From Pedobacter riviphilus (GTDB lineage Bacteria > Bacteroidota > Bacteroidia > Sphingobacteriales > Sphingobacteriaceae): a DNA stretch of 64,000 nt. The first letter of the stretch is position 1; the number at the start of each line of letters is the position of its first letter. Below the pieces are notes generated by a model that searched no databases, was not told the origin of the DNA, and saw only the letters and a list, made by a program, of their open reading frames with translations. Below, piece by piece: positions 18,401 to 27,310 of this stretch. The stretch is from positions 2,790,001-2,854,000 of the forward strand of contig NZ_CP061171.1 in assembly GCF_014692875.1 (NCBI RefSeq), read 5' to 3'. Position numbers and translations under genes: made by a program.

Positions 18401-18912
18401 TCTTCTACAGCAACTAGTGTTAAAAAATTATTACCGCCATTGCTCTGCGAAAAATTCATGGAATAATATGTCTGGCCCAAAGTTTCAAATGGTAAGATCA
18501 AGGAAGCAGCAGATCTTGCTGCACCATAAATGTGGGTATAAACAGATACTTTGGGCTGACCATCGGTAACTTTAACATGTATTCCCTTATTTGTTAAAAC
18601 CCGGTTGGCTTCTAATACCCCATCAATATAAGCATCGACTCTTGGAACATCAAATCTTACAGCGGTATTCGCAGGAATAGTCTTTGTAACAGGAGCAGCA
18701 TTTCCGCAAGTTATGGTAACTTCAGAATTAGATTTTGATGTTACAAAAACAGCAATATTTCCATATGGGATTACGCCGTTAACAGCTCTTGATGGAACAT
18801 GGGTTGGGAAGACTGTCCAGAAATCAGTTCCTTCATTAGAAATATTTTGTCCAGATGCTTTAAAGAAAAACAAAGACACTAACAAAACCAATAACCAATG
18901 CCTGCTCATCAC
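15406..18912 (-). CDS. Large PKD-domain surface protein with type B T9SS sorting domain (CHU_C)
   Basis: The 1168-residue protein has a signal peptide (ends FKASGQN). A large N-terminal region of about 450 residues (GTDFWTVFPTHVPS, SLILPFETLGQTYYSMNFSQ) resembles IgGFc-binding-like domains. Tandem PKD domains follow at about 555-800, with the pattern WDFGDGSTP and WLWDFGDEST. The C-terminal gliding-motility-associated domain (CHU_C) begins at NTFTPNGDNVNDTW and ends GPLTIIR. CHU_C is the sorting signal for type IX secretion, so the protein is expected on the cell surface or released. The following PorP/SprF-like gene is the usual partner. An adhesion or matrix role is inferred. Confidence 0.9.
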   Translation of the reverse strand: MMSRHWLLVLLVSLFFFKASGQNISNEGTDFWTVFPTHVPSRAVNGVIPYGNIAVFVTSKSNSEVTITCGNAAPVTKTIPANTAVRFDVPRVDAYIDGVLEANRVLTNKGIHVKVTDGQPKVSVYTHIYGAARSAASLILPFETLGQTYYSMNFSQSNGGNNFLTLVAVEDNTDIILHEKNGNKIPITLNKTGDVYEYLASGTQDLTGTYVETDPLTSSCKRFAAFSGSSVLSIVCNSSQDPLFQQLYPTNSWGKNYGVVPFINRKYILRILAQEDNTSVTYNGATYIINKGLPIESEQLTGSTFITADKLISVAEYSLTQDCSSANGGAIIGDPEMVILNPIEFNIKGVTVFSSRLQDITEKYVNVLIKTASISGFRYNGVAPNTAWTILNGNSIYSYTQIPVNEESITLTADDGFNAIAYGFGDHESYAYSAGTNLSSNNYLTVFNTAKNEEGQNGCVGETYNIKISLPYKPDYINWSLDNENVINQNPPVLMETKTLPDGTNIFTYESPYTKTYAEKGKHSLEIVAHVPNTSSCVSGDLVTNYTFNIYDLPIAKFNPIIGCSNTTAKFTDGSISNNDDFAITKWLWDFGDESTPSTEQNPEHTYARPGKYLVRLTATTGSNCANTSEPVEITINPTPLADFDVTGFCTNKPTVLTDKSSIEGIGTIVKWTWDFGDGSTPVTLEDNVPPPHQYAVAGRYTITLTVESDLKCLNIKPIDINIYDPPKEVDFMLPDFCLADGVARFKNTSKNADGSTTGLTFEWKYADNNNNVIATTTGVDGAFMPAATGSYNVTLTVKNQDGCEAFTLKSFTVNGDVKTADFEIINDHSCVSENIMIKNTSTVFTGKITKIEIYRDFGNESSIYKTIPYPDNNEVFILNYNTFGGTTDRTFNIKLVAYSGENCFKYSESQTLTLKPVPQLVFDDMAPVCDADGTVLITQAKQKVGEEMNGPPGVYSGDGMRADGTFNPKIAGLGPHTITYTFTGDNGCPNSISNTITVYKSPVADAGTLIYILAGGQIEIPATAEGTNLKYEWSPAVGLNKTNVLNPIASPNEDTEYTLTATTQPEGCVTTSKVLVKVLQAINPPNTFTPNGDNVNDTWIIKYLESYPNATVEIFNRNGNRVFFSNGYKIPFDGNYQNEPLPVGVYYYIINPRNGRKTITGPLTIIR

Positions 18913-19288
18913 CTATCGGTTTAGTTTGAAAACGTTATACATGTTTGTTTGATTAGATATGCAATATACTATTAATCAAATCACAAGAAAAAACAATTAT
19001 TAGAATTTTAACAATTTTTAAGCAGAAAAACCACCTTTCGTGTAATAAAATAAAAGGGTTGTGTAAAAAAGTTTCAGATAAACATGTAATTCCTATGAAA
19101 AGAATTAAGGAGATAAAAAAGTGATTGTATCATAAGTGGTGATTTCCATTCGAACTTGTCACATTGAGCTCGGCCTGTACGGAGCTTGACGAAGTATCGA
19201 AGCGCTTTGCGGGAAACTTAAACAGGTCCTTCGACAAGCTCAGGATGACAAATCTATATTTATGATACAGACGCTATATGATAAATAT
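18913..19288. other. Gene-free gap containing dispersed repeat copies
   Basis: No gene is seen. Positions 19155-19250 hold two linked repeat-like pieces, attcgaacttgtcacattga near the left and ccttcgacaagctcaggatg near the right. The latter, on the opposite strand, is the same family as the copy at 6545-6570. The AT-rich part 18953-19140 upstream of the CHU_C gene presumably holds its promoter, but I cannot place it. Confidence 0.45.
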
Positions 19289-19501
19289 TCAATCATTACC
19301 TTGGTCGGACTGATCGCCACTACCGTATTTTGCAGAGAAATTTTTGGCTTTTTCATCTGCAGCACTATCGTTATGATCTTCAGGCTCCAGATTTTCGTCT
19401 AAGCGTTTGTTCCAATTGTCCAGTCCCTGATTAGGGTGTTTTGCATTTTCTGCTGTGAAATCAGATTTTGATTTGGACAGATCTTCTTTTTTATTTTCCA
19501 T
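19289..19501 (-). CDS. Small hydrophilic hypothetical protein, 70 aa
   Basis: The product is highly charged, rich in K, D, E and N, and lacks any hydrophobic segment (MENKKEDLSKSKSDFTAENA at the start, GSGDQSDQGND at the end). Such composition suggests an intrinsically disordered protein. I recognise no family. It is downstream of tatA on the same strand with a 58-bp gap, so the two may be co-transcribed. It could be a chance frame, but the ATG, composition and clean stop favour a real gene. Confidence 0.55.
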   Translation of the reverse strand: MENKKEDLSKSKSDFTAENAKHPNQGLDNWNKRLDENLEPEDHNDSAADEKAKNFSAKYGSGDQSDQGND

Positions 19502-19559
19502 TATTGGCGTTTATTTTAATTAAAACAGCACCATTAACAGAAAGTTTTATTTACCGCAA

Positions 19560-19700
19560 TTATTTAACAGGCGGTTCATCCTTGGCGTCTTTAAATTCTT
19601 TTACACTCTTCCCTATCCCCTTCATTAATTCTGGCAACTTTTTACCACCAAAAATAAGCAGGATAACCACGCCGATTAAAATAATTTCTATTGCAGACAT
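19560..19700 (-). CDS. tatA: Twin-arginine translocase subunit TatA/TatE
   Basis: TatA forms the pore-like assembly that moves folded proteins with twin-arginine signals across the inner membrane. The 46-residue product reads [20 protein letters not shown], then [20 protein letters not shown] and a short tail. The single N-terminal helix, the FGGKKLPEL hinge and the amphipathic helix are diagnostic. It is at the short end for TatA. No tatC is in the window. A likely Tat substrate is the isomerase at 37285-38211, whose N-terminus has RRDFIGG. Confidence 0.93.
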   Translation of the reverse strand: MSAIEIILIGVVILLIFGGKKLPELMKGIGKSVKEFKDAKDEPPVK

Positions 19701-20052
19701 ATCTTTATATTTTTCACAATATACGTTAATTCCTCTGAAATGGTTTGTTAGGGAATGGTTAATTGGTTCGCTGACAACAAATGCTCAATTCCGAACCTCA
19801 AAGGTTCTATTGTATTCAGAATGCCTAATATCTCCCTCTATTCTTGCTAGCATTAACACTATTTTACAAGTCATTACTAATCAGCTTCTTAACAACTTTC
19901 GCATTTCCATCCAGCTAGGCCATAGACGATACTTGTTTCTGTGTCTCCATGGAAAACTAGTTCATTGGTACAATCACAAGAAAGATCCTGAAACAGGCTC
20001 AGAAGGACGAAAAGAAGGAGCTAATCGCCTCTAAACACGTACCACCTAGGCG
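19701..20052. other. Gene-free gap between tatA and the HD-domain gene
   Basis: No convincing gene, RNA or strong hairpin is seen in these 352 bp. A fragment gatcctgaaacaggctcaga around 19984-20003 belongs to the dispersed repeat class also seen near 31024. An open plus-strand frame crosses the region but overlaps tatA antisense and has no family resemblance. Confidence 0.4.
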
Positions 20053-20907
20053 CTAAACCAACAAAGCATTTAAAGTTCTTGTTTTGATTTTAGGCACCGC
20101 GCCATGGCGCATAAATTCGGCAAAACCTTTTAACTGTTTGATCGACTTAATGGCTTCATAGCCTTCAAATGATGTTCTAATTTTGTTTAGCAGCATGGTA
20201 TCTGTTTTAAACAGATCACTTTCAACCAATATCCCTTTATTCAGAAATTTTTTAATTAGTTCGGCCATTTTGCCATTGGCATATAAATGAAGCGGTAATT
20301 TAAACACATCATTGTTCAGCTTCTCGAAAGCTTCATTAATCCAAGCTACCTCAGTTTCTGCACTCACCGCTATTTTTCCATCTTTCAAAACAATGTAAGT
20401 CAAAAATTCGCGGGCACGCTGACGGGAAATTACCCCGCCATGAATACCATCACGCAAAGTATAATCCAAACGATCGGCACAGAGCGACGGCAAAGGTTGC
20501 TCTAAAATATCAAAAGTACCATACAGAATCTGGTTAACATTATATCCATAATTTAACAGCACATCAGGTACTTCCGATTTATATAAAACTTCGGCAAAAA
20601 CTTTTTCATGATAATCTTCATCTGTATTATCGAAAACATAATCGCCCACATGAGAAAAAGCGGTATGCGAAATATCGTGCAGCAAGCCTGCAATTTGCTC
20701 CAGTTCTGAACCACCAAGCATCCTAATCAACATGGTAACCCCAATGGCATGCTCCAATCGTGAATGGCAGATATCTGGGTTGACCAAAAATATAGCACCG
20801 CTTTGATGTATCCCGCCTAGCCTTTTTAAAGCATCAGTATTTAACAGATCAGAAAATACCATTGGCAGTTCCATTTTGCCGTATAAAAAATCGTTTACCT
20901 GGATCAT
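20053..20907 (-). CDS. HD-domain phosphohydrolase (dNTPase-like)
   Basis: The 284-residue protein carries an HD metal-dependent phosphohydrolase core: NPDICHSRLEHAIGVTML (residues ~44-61, first histidine), LLHDISHTAFSHVGD (HD pair and following histidine) and CADRLDYTLRDG (distal aspartate). This arrangement is that of the dGTPase/SAMHD1-like HD group, so hydrolysis of a nucleotide is likely, but the substrate is unknown. On the minus strand a TATTTTTG box (20951-20944) lies 37 bp upstream of the start. It is a single gene. Confidence 0.85.
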   Translation of the reverse strand: MIQVNDFLYGKMELPMVFSDLLNTDALKRLGGIHQSGAIFLVNPDICHSRLEHAIGVTMLIRMLGGSELEQIAGLLHDISHTAFSHVGDYVFDNTDEDYHEKVFAEVLYKSEVPDVLLNYGYNVNQILYGTFDILEQPLPSLCADRLDYTLRDGIHGGVISRQRAREFLTYIVLKDGKIAVSAETEVAWINEAFEKLNNDVFKLPLHLYANGKMAELIKKFLNKGILVESDLFKTDTMLLNKIRTSFEGYEAIKSIKQLKGFAEFMRHGAVPKIKTRTLNALLV

Positions 20908-21132
20908 ATTGCTGTGCTTTAATTAAAAGGAATAATCAGAAACAAAAATACTAATAATTTTAGTTTTATCATAAAAAATTATCAACATTAAAACCCCTTA
21001 AAACTAATATAATTAGTCATAAAACCACTTTCAAATATTTTGAAAGCTATTATTACAATTTCATGATCAACAAAAAACCTGCAATAAAAACAAGCCAATA
21101 AATTAAACGTTATACTTGTAAAAAACAGGTAT

Positions 21133-21786
21133 ATGGCAACTGCTCAGCAAATTAGAAAAGCATATTTAGATTATGTTCTAACAAACAATGAAAAACCAAA
21201 ATCGGTTTACATTTTCGTAAAGAAGCTTAAAATTACAGAGACCGATTTTTATCAGTTTTTCTCTTCTTTTGAAAGCATAGAAAAAACAATCTGGTTCGAA
21301 CTTACTTTCGAAACCATAAACAAAATCAAAGAGCAGGAAGTTTGGCCCCAGTATACGGCCAGAGAAAAAATACTTTCTTTCTTTTACAGTTATCTGGAAA
21401 ACCTGAAGAACGAACGCAGTTTTGTGATTTACAGCTTAAAGAATCACCGGGGTAAATTTTCTACTCCTGATGTACTGGCTGGCGTAAAACCTATTTTCGA
21501 GAACTTTGCACAAGAAATTATTGAAGAAGGTTTAGATAGTGGCGAACTTGCCGAGCGCCGTTTTCTAAGCAAAAGATATAAAGATGCCTTATGGATCCAG
21601 TTTGCCTTTATTGTTAATTTCTGGATCAATGATGATAGTGAAGGTTTCGAAAAAAGCGACGAAGCCATAGAAAAAGGCATCAATGTAACCTTCGATCTTT
21701 TCCAGCATTCGCCAATCGACAATTTATTGGAATATGGGAAATTTTTATCCAGAAATGGAAAATTTGCAGAAAAGATGAGGTTTTAA
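21133..21786 (+). CDS. TetR-family-like transcriptional regulator
   Basis: The 217-residue protein has an N-terminal helix-turn-helix region in which KPKSVYIFVKKLKITETDFY (about 22-41) replaces the usual TetR recognition helix, then an all-helical C-terminal domain with TAREKILSFFYSYLENLKNE. This matches the TetR-like regulators found directly upstream of ABC1/AarF kinases in Bacteroidota. The next gene starts 7 bp after the stop, so the two are an operon and the regulator probably controls itself and its neighbour. Ligand unknown. Confidence 0.78.
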   Translation: MATAQQIRKAYLDYVLTNNEKPKSVYIFVKKLKITETDFYQFFSSFESIEKTIWFELTFETINKIKEQEVWPQYTAREKILSFFYSYLENLKNERSFVIYSLKNHRGKFSTPDVLAGVKPIFENFAQEIIEEGLDSGELAERRFLSKRYKDALWIQFAFIVNFWINDDSEGFEKSDEAIEKGINVTFDLFQHSPIDNLLEYGKFLSRNGKFAEKMRF

Positions 21787-21793
21787 ACACCAG

Positions 21794-23098
21794 ATGAAAA
21801 CACAAAAAAGTATTCCAACTACCAAAGTAGAGCGTTCGGCTAAGTTTGTCAAAACAGGTATTCAGATCGGGGGCAACTATATTAAACATTACTCAAAAAA
21901 GCTGTTCAACCCTGAAATGGACCGAGAACAGCTTAACGAGGATAATGCAACCGATATTTATAAATCGCTAAGCGAATTAAAGGGCAGTGCCTTAAAAATC
22001 GCACAGATGTTAAGTATGGATAAGAATATCCTGCCGAAATCTTATGTCGATAAATTTACCCAATCTCAATACAATGCTCCTCCCCTTTCAGGTCCGTTAA
22101 TTGTCAGAACTTTCACCAAAAATTTCGGTAAAACACCTGAAAATATTTTCGATAGTTTTAACTTAAGCTCCAGCAATGCTGCTTCTATTGGCCAGGTGCA
22201 CCAAGCGATGCTTAATGGTAAAAAACTCGCCATTAAAATTCAATACCCTGGTGTGGGCGACAGTATTTCCTCTGACCTGAAGCTGGTAAAACCTTTCGCT
22301 TTCCGTTTACTGGGCATGTCGGAAAGGGAATTGAATATCTATATTAAAGAAGTTGAAGAACGTTTGCTAGAAGAAACAGATTACGAACTGGAAGTTAAAC
22401 GTTCTATCGAATTTTCAGAAGCCTGTAAAAACCTCGATCATGTTGTATTTCCAAAATACTATCCAGCATTATCCGGAAAGCGCATCATTACCATGGACTG
22501 GATTGATGGTTTGCATTTAAAAGAATTTTTACAAACGAATCCTTCTCAGGAAGTACGCAATAAAATCGGGCAGGCGCTGTGGGATTTCTATAATTTTCAG
22601 CAACACGAACTCAGAGCTGTACATGCTGATCCGCATCCCGGGAATTTTATGATTACACCAGATGAAAACCTTGGAGTAATTGATTTTGGCTGTATTAAAG
22701 AGATGCCGGATGATTTCTACTACCCGTTTTTCGCCTTAATTTCTACTGATGTAATTAATGATAAAAATAAAACGATAGATGCATTTAGAAAACTGGATAT
22801 GATCCATACTGACGATTCTCCTGAGCAGATTGAGTTTTATTATAAATCGTACAGGGAGATGATCAGCCTCTTTGCCAAACCCTATACCAGTAAAACTTTT
22901 GATTTTAGTAAACCTGATTTTTTTGAGCAGCTATACGCCTATGGTGAAAAGATTTCGAAAATGCCAGAATTTAAACAGGCCCGTGGGGTAAAACATTTTA
23001 TTTACGTTAACCGAACTAATTTTGGTCTGTATACGATATTACATGAATTAAAAGCAACGGTTAAAACAGATACTTTCAAACCCAATGTAACTGCCTAG
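21794..23098 (+). CDS. ABC1/AarF (UbiB) family atypical kinase
   Basis: The 434-residue protein has the features of the ABC1/ADCK/UbiB protein-kinase-like family: the KxGQ-like motif KGSALKIAQMLSMD (~66-79), the AAA-type loop SNAASIGQVHQAML, the lysine strand LAIKIQYPGVGD, the catalytic loop VHADPHPGNFMI and the metal-binding LGVIDFGCIKEMP. These proteins are ATPases or kinases linked to isoprenoid quinone and lipid metabolism. The K-x-G-Q glutamine and the alanine-rich loop are conserved, supporting an active enzyme. It forms an operon with the TetR-like gene. Confidence 0.9.
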   Translation: MKTQKSIPTTKVERSAKFVKTGIQIGGNYIKHYSKKLFNPEMDREQLNEDNATDIYKSLSELKGSALKIAQMLSMDKNILPKSYVDKFTQSQYNAPPLSGPLIVRTFTKNFGKTPENIFDSFNLSSSNAASIGQVHQAMLNGKKLAIKIQYPGVGDSISSDLKLVKPFAFRLLGMSERELNIYIKEVEERLLEETDYELEVKRSIEFSEACKNLDHVVFPKYYPALSGKRIITMDWIDGLHLKEFLQTNPSQEVRNKIGQALWDFYNFQQHELRAVHADPHPGNFMITPDENLGVIDFGCIKEMPDDFYYPFFALISTDVINDKNKTIDAFRKLDMIHTDDSPEQIEFYYKSYREMISLFAKPYTSKTFDFSKPDFFEQLYAYGEKISKMPEFKQARGVKHFIYVNRTNFGLYTILHELKATVKTDTFKPNVTA

Positions 23099-23124
23099 AG
23101 AAATTCATTTCGATAAATCGTTAT

Positions 23125-23345
23125 TTCCAACCAGATCGGGAATCTTAATTACAATAAGATTTAATATTAGCTTCGCCGAGCACTTTGTGGTTCCTGCTTG
23201 CACGGGAATGACGACTGCCCTAATAGAATCTATAACAGATCGCGTAAACGGGAAATGCTTTGGTTATATCAATAAAAGTATTCTTGTAGATTTCTCTCCC
23301 GAAAGTTCGGGATTGCACTCCATCCGATAGCTATCGAATCGAAAT
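23125..23345. repeat. Composite dispersed extragenic repeat
   Basis: This gap between the ABC1 gene and the receiver gene contains gatcgggaatcttaattaca, later cacgggaatgacgactgccc and tcccgaaagttcgggattgc. The pieces gggaatctta and g(a/g)gaatgac(a/g)ac(c/t)gc(c/t)cta recur in the same order and orientation at 49380-49440. No coding potential is seen. Confidence 0.5.
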
Positions 23346-23365
23346 GACAACCTTTCGATAAAAAT

Positions 23366-23728
23366 CTAGCTGTTTTTCTTTACCACTTCAACCATATGAT
23401 CAATATCAAATGGTTTTTCGATATAATCATCAGCTTTGCATTCTTCTGCCTGTTGTGGCAAGTTATTTGAAGTTGAGGTTAATACAGCCGATACATCCTC
23501 TGTTTCGGGGTCGGACTTAAGCTCTTTAATTATTTCTGAGCCCTTCTTTTTTCCCTTAATGTGATCATCCACAATCACAACATCGGGTTCAATTTCATCT
23601 ATTTTATCTATAGGTTCGGTTGTTAATGATGCCGTAACATCAAATCCCTCTTCTTCCAATACATGGTCCATTATATCGAGGATATCTTTATCATCCTGAA
23701 CAAGCACAACCTTTTTCTTCATAAACAA
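23366..23728 (-). CDS. Stand-alone receiver-domain response regulator
   Basis: The 120-residue product is a single REC domain: acidic pair D12-D13 in VLVQDDKDI, phospho-acceptor D54 in VVIVDDHIKG, the switch threonine/serine in AVLTSTS and the conserved lysine in YIEKPFD. It has no output domain, so it would act by protein contact, as in phosphorelays or chemotaxis-like signalling. The start may instead be the ATG two codons downstream (MKKKVVLV). No kinase gene is adjacent. Confidence 0.88.
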   Translation of the reverse strand: MFMKKKVVLVQDDKDILDIMDHVLEEEGFDVTASLTTEPIDKIDEIEPDVVIVDDHIKGKKKGSEIIKELKSDPETEDVSAVLTSTSNNLPQQAEECKADDYIEKPFDIDHMVEVVKKNS

Positions 23729-23991
23729 ACAGACTAAATTCTCATTAAATATAAAAAAAAAGACCAGATCAATAAAAGATCTTAAAATATTTTACAAATG
23801 CTTGGTAAAAGTTTCAAGTTTTCGTCTTGAATTAATGCCTGTTCGTCGAGTATTACCTATCGGTTGTATAAAAACGCAATACTGTCTGCAACGTTTTTCA
23901 TTTCACTGCGTCTTATCATCAAAACTACAACAAAAAGACTTAAACATTTAAATAACAATTAATTAACATTTAATTATTAAATAAAAATATT

Positions 23992-24594
23992 ATGAAAACC
24001 TCAATCAAAACCCTAATTGCAACTTCATTAACAGCAATCGTTTTATCATCAGCTTTATTTACTACAAACGTTTCTGCAATGGAAAAAGAGCCTGATGCAA
24101 TTTTAAAAATATCGGCTTTTAAAAGAATTTCTGTTAAAGGAAATGTAGAAGTAACCATTATCCAGCGAAGTAATTCTGGTATTTCTTATGCTGATGATAA
24201 CACAGGAACGGCAAAAGTTATGCAAGATGGCGATAATTTAAAAATCACTTCAACCAGCACCGAAAAAACAAAATTGACTGTTTATGTAAACGATTTTTAC
24301 AGAATTGAGGCTTCAGAAAACGCAATTGTTAAAACTGAAGGAAAACTAAGAACTAAATATCTTCAGATCTTTTTAAAAGGAAATGCACATGCTGAGATCA
24401 ATACCAGTTCAGAAGGTTTATATACTGTAATTTCAGATCAGGCAGATTTAAAATTAAGCGGTTCTACTGATAGCCATACTTTGGTAATGGGTAAATCGCA
24501 AAAGTTAACCATCGATAGATTTGCAGCTTTAAAAACCAACATCAGTTCTATAGAAACTGTTGCTGTTGAAAAAGAAATTGCCGCAATCAAATAA
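23992..24594 (+). CDS. GIN-domain (DUF2807) secreted protein
   Basis: The 200-residue product has a signal peptide (MKTSIKTLIATSLTAIVLSS, continuing to NVSA-M). After it, ISAFKRISVKGNVEVTIIQR is the signature of the GIN/DUF2807 domain, a beta-helix-like, auto-transporter-adhesin-head-like fold common in Bacteroidota envelope proteins. Later repeats of short beta strands (AVVKTEG-like, HAEINTSSEGLYTVISDQ) fit a right-handed helix. Function is unknown. It is monocistronic, ending at a strong terminator. Confidence 0.82.
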   Translation: MKTSIKTLIATSLTAIVLSSALFTTNVSAMEKEPDAILKISAFKRISVKGNVEVTIIQRSNSGISYADDNTGTAKVMQDGDNLKITSTSTEKTKLTVYVNDFYRIEASENAIVKTEGKLRTKYLQIFLKGNAHAEINTSSEGLYTVISDQADLKLSGSTDSHTLVMGKSQKLTIDRFAALKTNISSIETVAVEKEIAAIK

Positions 24595-24616
24595 TTATAA
24601 AACACACCAATGAAAT

Positions 24617-24649
24617 AAGGCTTTCTGATTCGGATCAGAAAGCCTTTTT
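24617..24649 (+). terminator. Intrinsic terminator after the GIN-domain gene
   Basis: AAGGCTTTCTGAT and ATCAGAAAGCCTT pair in a perfect 13-bp stem with a TCGG loop, followed by a run of T. It lies 23 bp after the stop codon. Confidence 0.88.
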
Positions 24650-24660
24650 GTTGTATGGAA

Positions 24661-24730
24661 AATGTAAGATGGACTTCGCTGAGCAATAGTGGTTCTCGAC
24701 TACGTTGCAATCCGCTCGAAATGACGAACT
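24661..24730. repeat. Dispersed extragenic repeat-like segment
   Basis: This non-coding piece between the terminator and the GAF gene reads ggacttcgctgagcaatagt and later caatccgctcgaaatgacga. It shares short words (cttcgc, aatgacga, ctcgactacg) with the repeats at 23125-23345 and 49359-49520. The homology is short, so the assignment is tentative. Confidence 0.35.
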
Positions 24731-24741
24731 CTTACGGATTA

Positions 24742-27135
24742 TTAGTGCTGAAGCACCTTAGCGATTTCCTTCTCGATGGATTTGATCTCCTTAGGTTTAA
24801 GTTTTTTAGCAGCATCTGTTTTACCTGCTGCTACTTTACTTTCCAGATATTTTACGCCTACCCTTAAAGCTTTTAAGCCAGAAACACCTTGAAGTTCATC
24901 TAGCTCCAATTGCTCTAAATCGTCATTTAAATATCCTTGAACCTGCATATATTTAATATACTCCATATATTCTTTGGCTTCTTCAGGATTGAAATAAACC
25001 ATTGCAATTTTATGGGGCTGCGTTAAACGTTCGGTTGTACCTTTAACCAATACTTTATCAATACGTTTTTTAACTACTTCATAACGGATATTATAAGCAC
25101 CTTCTACATCAAAACGGCGTTCGTCGTTCCTAAAGCTAATATCAATTGCATTAGAATGGATAAAGATCAGCTGTGTGGTTTCTAATGCACGGGGCATTTC
25201 ACCAATTAATCCTTTCGATAAACGCGCAATATCGACCATTGAGGTTAACTGCCATAAACGGATATTTTTAAGGTACAACAAATCAAATGGGCGGTCTGGT
25301 GCAATTTCCTGTCCGATGTAAATATCATACTCCACTCCATCAGTTCTGAATTTGGCAAAATAACAAGGGTATGAAGCCTGTAAATTAGCCTGCGATTTCT
25401 CCAGGTACTGACTCACTTCGGTATTGATCAGCTGCATCGAAATTTCCAACTGCCTGCGATTTGCAAATGCAGCACCAGTTTCTGGAACAATAACTTCGAA
25501 ATAATGATCTACAAACTCAGCTGTTATCGGGTAGTTTCCTTTTATAATTGATAAGAAAGGATAAACTTCTATTTCTAAAAACTCGTTCAGTTTGTTTTCT
25601 TCGTTTGATGAAGCAAAATCGCCGATGCGTTTAATCCAGTCTTTACAATTGAATAATAGTTTATCGGTAAGTTCTAAAGAAACATGCTTACGGATGGCTT
25701 TTAAAGTATCAATTAAGCTGTTTAATTGTACTTCCATATCATCTTTTAAAGCTTTATTCCGCTCTATGGTAGAATTACGGATATCAATTGCCCCAAATAG
25801 CGGATACATGTGTTTAAAGGTGATCGTTTCGATTTCCTTTAACTTATGGTAACTGTTATTCTGCTGAAGAAAGTGCCAAACAGCCTCGTTAAACTTCCAT
25901 TGTACCGATGGCTGTAAAGCGGTAAACTTATCCATCAGCACTTCATCCATTTTAGCATCAAATTCTTCGATACTGTATTGGAAAAGCTGACCGATTAAAG
26001 GCATTGCCGGACGTAACCTCGATAAAAGTTTATCGTCAACCAATACTTCCTCGCTCGAATAAACCTCTAAAACGCCTGCCAACTGCGTATTATAATATAC
26101 AGGCAGTACTGAATAAGAACAAACACCAGCAGCTTTTAAAACCCTTAAAAAAGGATCTTTATCGATCTGATCGTCATTGATTGAGCTTACAAAAATTGAT
26201 CGTGGGTTTTCTTTATATTTATCAACCAGCGAATAAAAAACCTCTTCTTCGAGATTGGATGATTTTGCTGAATTAATCAGCATACTCTGCGAAAATTCCC
26301 GATTATCAAAAACCAACTTATTGTTAACCGTTAAAAATGGCATTAGGCCAAATTCAAGTTTTCCGTTTCCGCTAAGCGTTTTTAAGGCATGGATGACATG
26401 CGTATAGGCTTCCGTTTGATAATTGTGGTTAACCAATGCATCGCGGATACCATCAATGGCATGTTGTAAGGTTACATCTGTTATAGAGATAATACTGAAT
26501 CCTTCGAAATGAAAATTTTGTAATGGCAAATGCTCTACCAGGTACTCCAATTCAGTTTCCTCTTGAAAATGCTTGCCCAGTTCTTCAAAGTTAAGTTCAG
26601 GCAAATCGCCTTTATGTACAATATCTACAAACTTCGTATCTGTTTGGATATTATAGTACTGCGTCAGTTTTGTTTCCTGATTAATATGCGCATAAATGAT
26701 CTCATTCTTTAGTACCGAGGTAAAATTATAAAAACGGCCTAAAATAACATTATAGATAAACTTAAGTTGTTTTTTCTCAACAGGCTCGTTGTCTTTGGTT
26801 ACCTTATTTTTAGGATCATGATCCTTAAAAAATTTATAGAATGCGTTGGTACTAAAGAAAATCTGATCTGGAATTGGGGTACTTAGGGCCCAAAATAAAT
26901 CGTCTTCATTATCCATTAAAGGGGTTAGAATAGTAAAAATCAATTCTAAAGTATCTTTATATTGGGATAATTCTTCGGCACTGATGTTGCCAAGCAGCAC
27001 ATCGTCTTTTTCAATTTTTTGAAGTAAAAACCTGTAAAATTCAGATTTTACCGATTTTTCTGTTTTCAATCTGCCTTTCAAATACTCCACAAGGGGCGGA
27101 AAGACAGAGATGATTCTACCTGGCAATGTATACAT
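24742..27135 (-). CDS. Large GAF-domain-containing protein, 797 aa
   Basis: The protein is soluble with no signal peptide. The central part (about 300-390), with SVLPVYYNTQLAGVLEVYSS, matches a GAF-type sensory domain. The flanking regions are helical and uncharacterised. No kinase, cyclase or DNA-binding output domain is visible. Proteins of this length and arrangement are annotated simply as GAF-domain proteins in Pedobacter-like genomes, as I recall. The C-terminus is basic and lysine-rich (AKKLKPKEIKSIEKEIAKVL). Its role is unknown; the large size with a single recognisable domain hints at a regulatory or scaffold function. Confidence 0.7.
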   Translation of the reverse strand: MYTLPGRIISVFPPLVEYLKGRLKTEKSVKSEFYRFLLQKIEKDDVLLGNISAEELSQYKDTLELIFTILTPLMDNEDDLFWALSTPIPDQIFFSTNAFYKFFKDHDPKNKVTKDNEPVEKKQLKFIYNVILGRFYNFTSVLKNEIIYAHINQETKLTQYYNIQTDTKFVDIVHKGDLPELNFEELGKHFQEETELEYLVEHLPLQNFHFEGFSIISITDVTLQHAIDGIRDALVNHNYQTEAYTHVIHALKTLSGNGKLEFGLMPFLTVNNKLVFDNREFSQSMLINSAKSSNLEEEVFYSLVDKYKENPRSIFVSSINDDQIDKDPFLRVLKAAGVCSYSVLPVYYNTQLAGVLEVYSSEEVLVDDKLLSRLRPAMPLIGQLFQYSIEEFDAKMDEVLMDKFTALQPSVQWKFNEAVWHFLQQNNSYHKLKEIETITFKHMYPLFGAIDIRNSTIERNKALKDDMEVQLNSLIDTLKAIRKHVSLELTDKLLFNCKDWIKRIGDFASSNEENKLNEFLEIEVYPFLSIIKGNYPITAEFVDHYFEVIVPETGAAFANRRQLEISMQLINTEVSQYLEKSQANLQASYPCYFAKFRTDGVEYDIYIGQEIAPDRPFDLLYLKNIRLWQLTSMVDIARLSKGLIGEMPRALETTQLIFIHSNAIDISFRNDERRFDVEGAYNIRYEVVKKRIDKVLVKGTTERLTQPHKIAMVYFNPEEAKEYMEYIKYMQVQGYLNDDLEQLELDELQGVSGLKALRVGVKYLESKVAAGKTDAAKKLKPKEIKSIEKEIAKVLQH

Positions 27136-27310
27136 TCGTTTTTATGTATCTGTATTACATTGGTATTCATTGTATAAGTTTGCTATAGTGTAAAAATTAT
27201 AGTTATCTATTTAATTACTAATTCTTTGCAAAGATACATACTCATTAAAGCAATGTTCGTCTGCTGAACGTAATACTTGGATATTACATCTATTAATTTG
27301 TTACACAAAT

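Noticed and set aside
19468..20034. 188-codon plus-strand frame over the tatA region
   Set aside because: It is antisense to tatA, which has a diagnostic sequence, and resembles no family.
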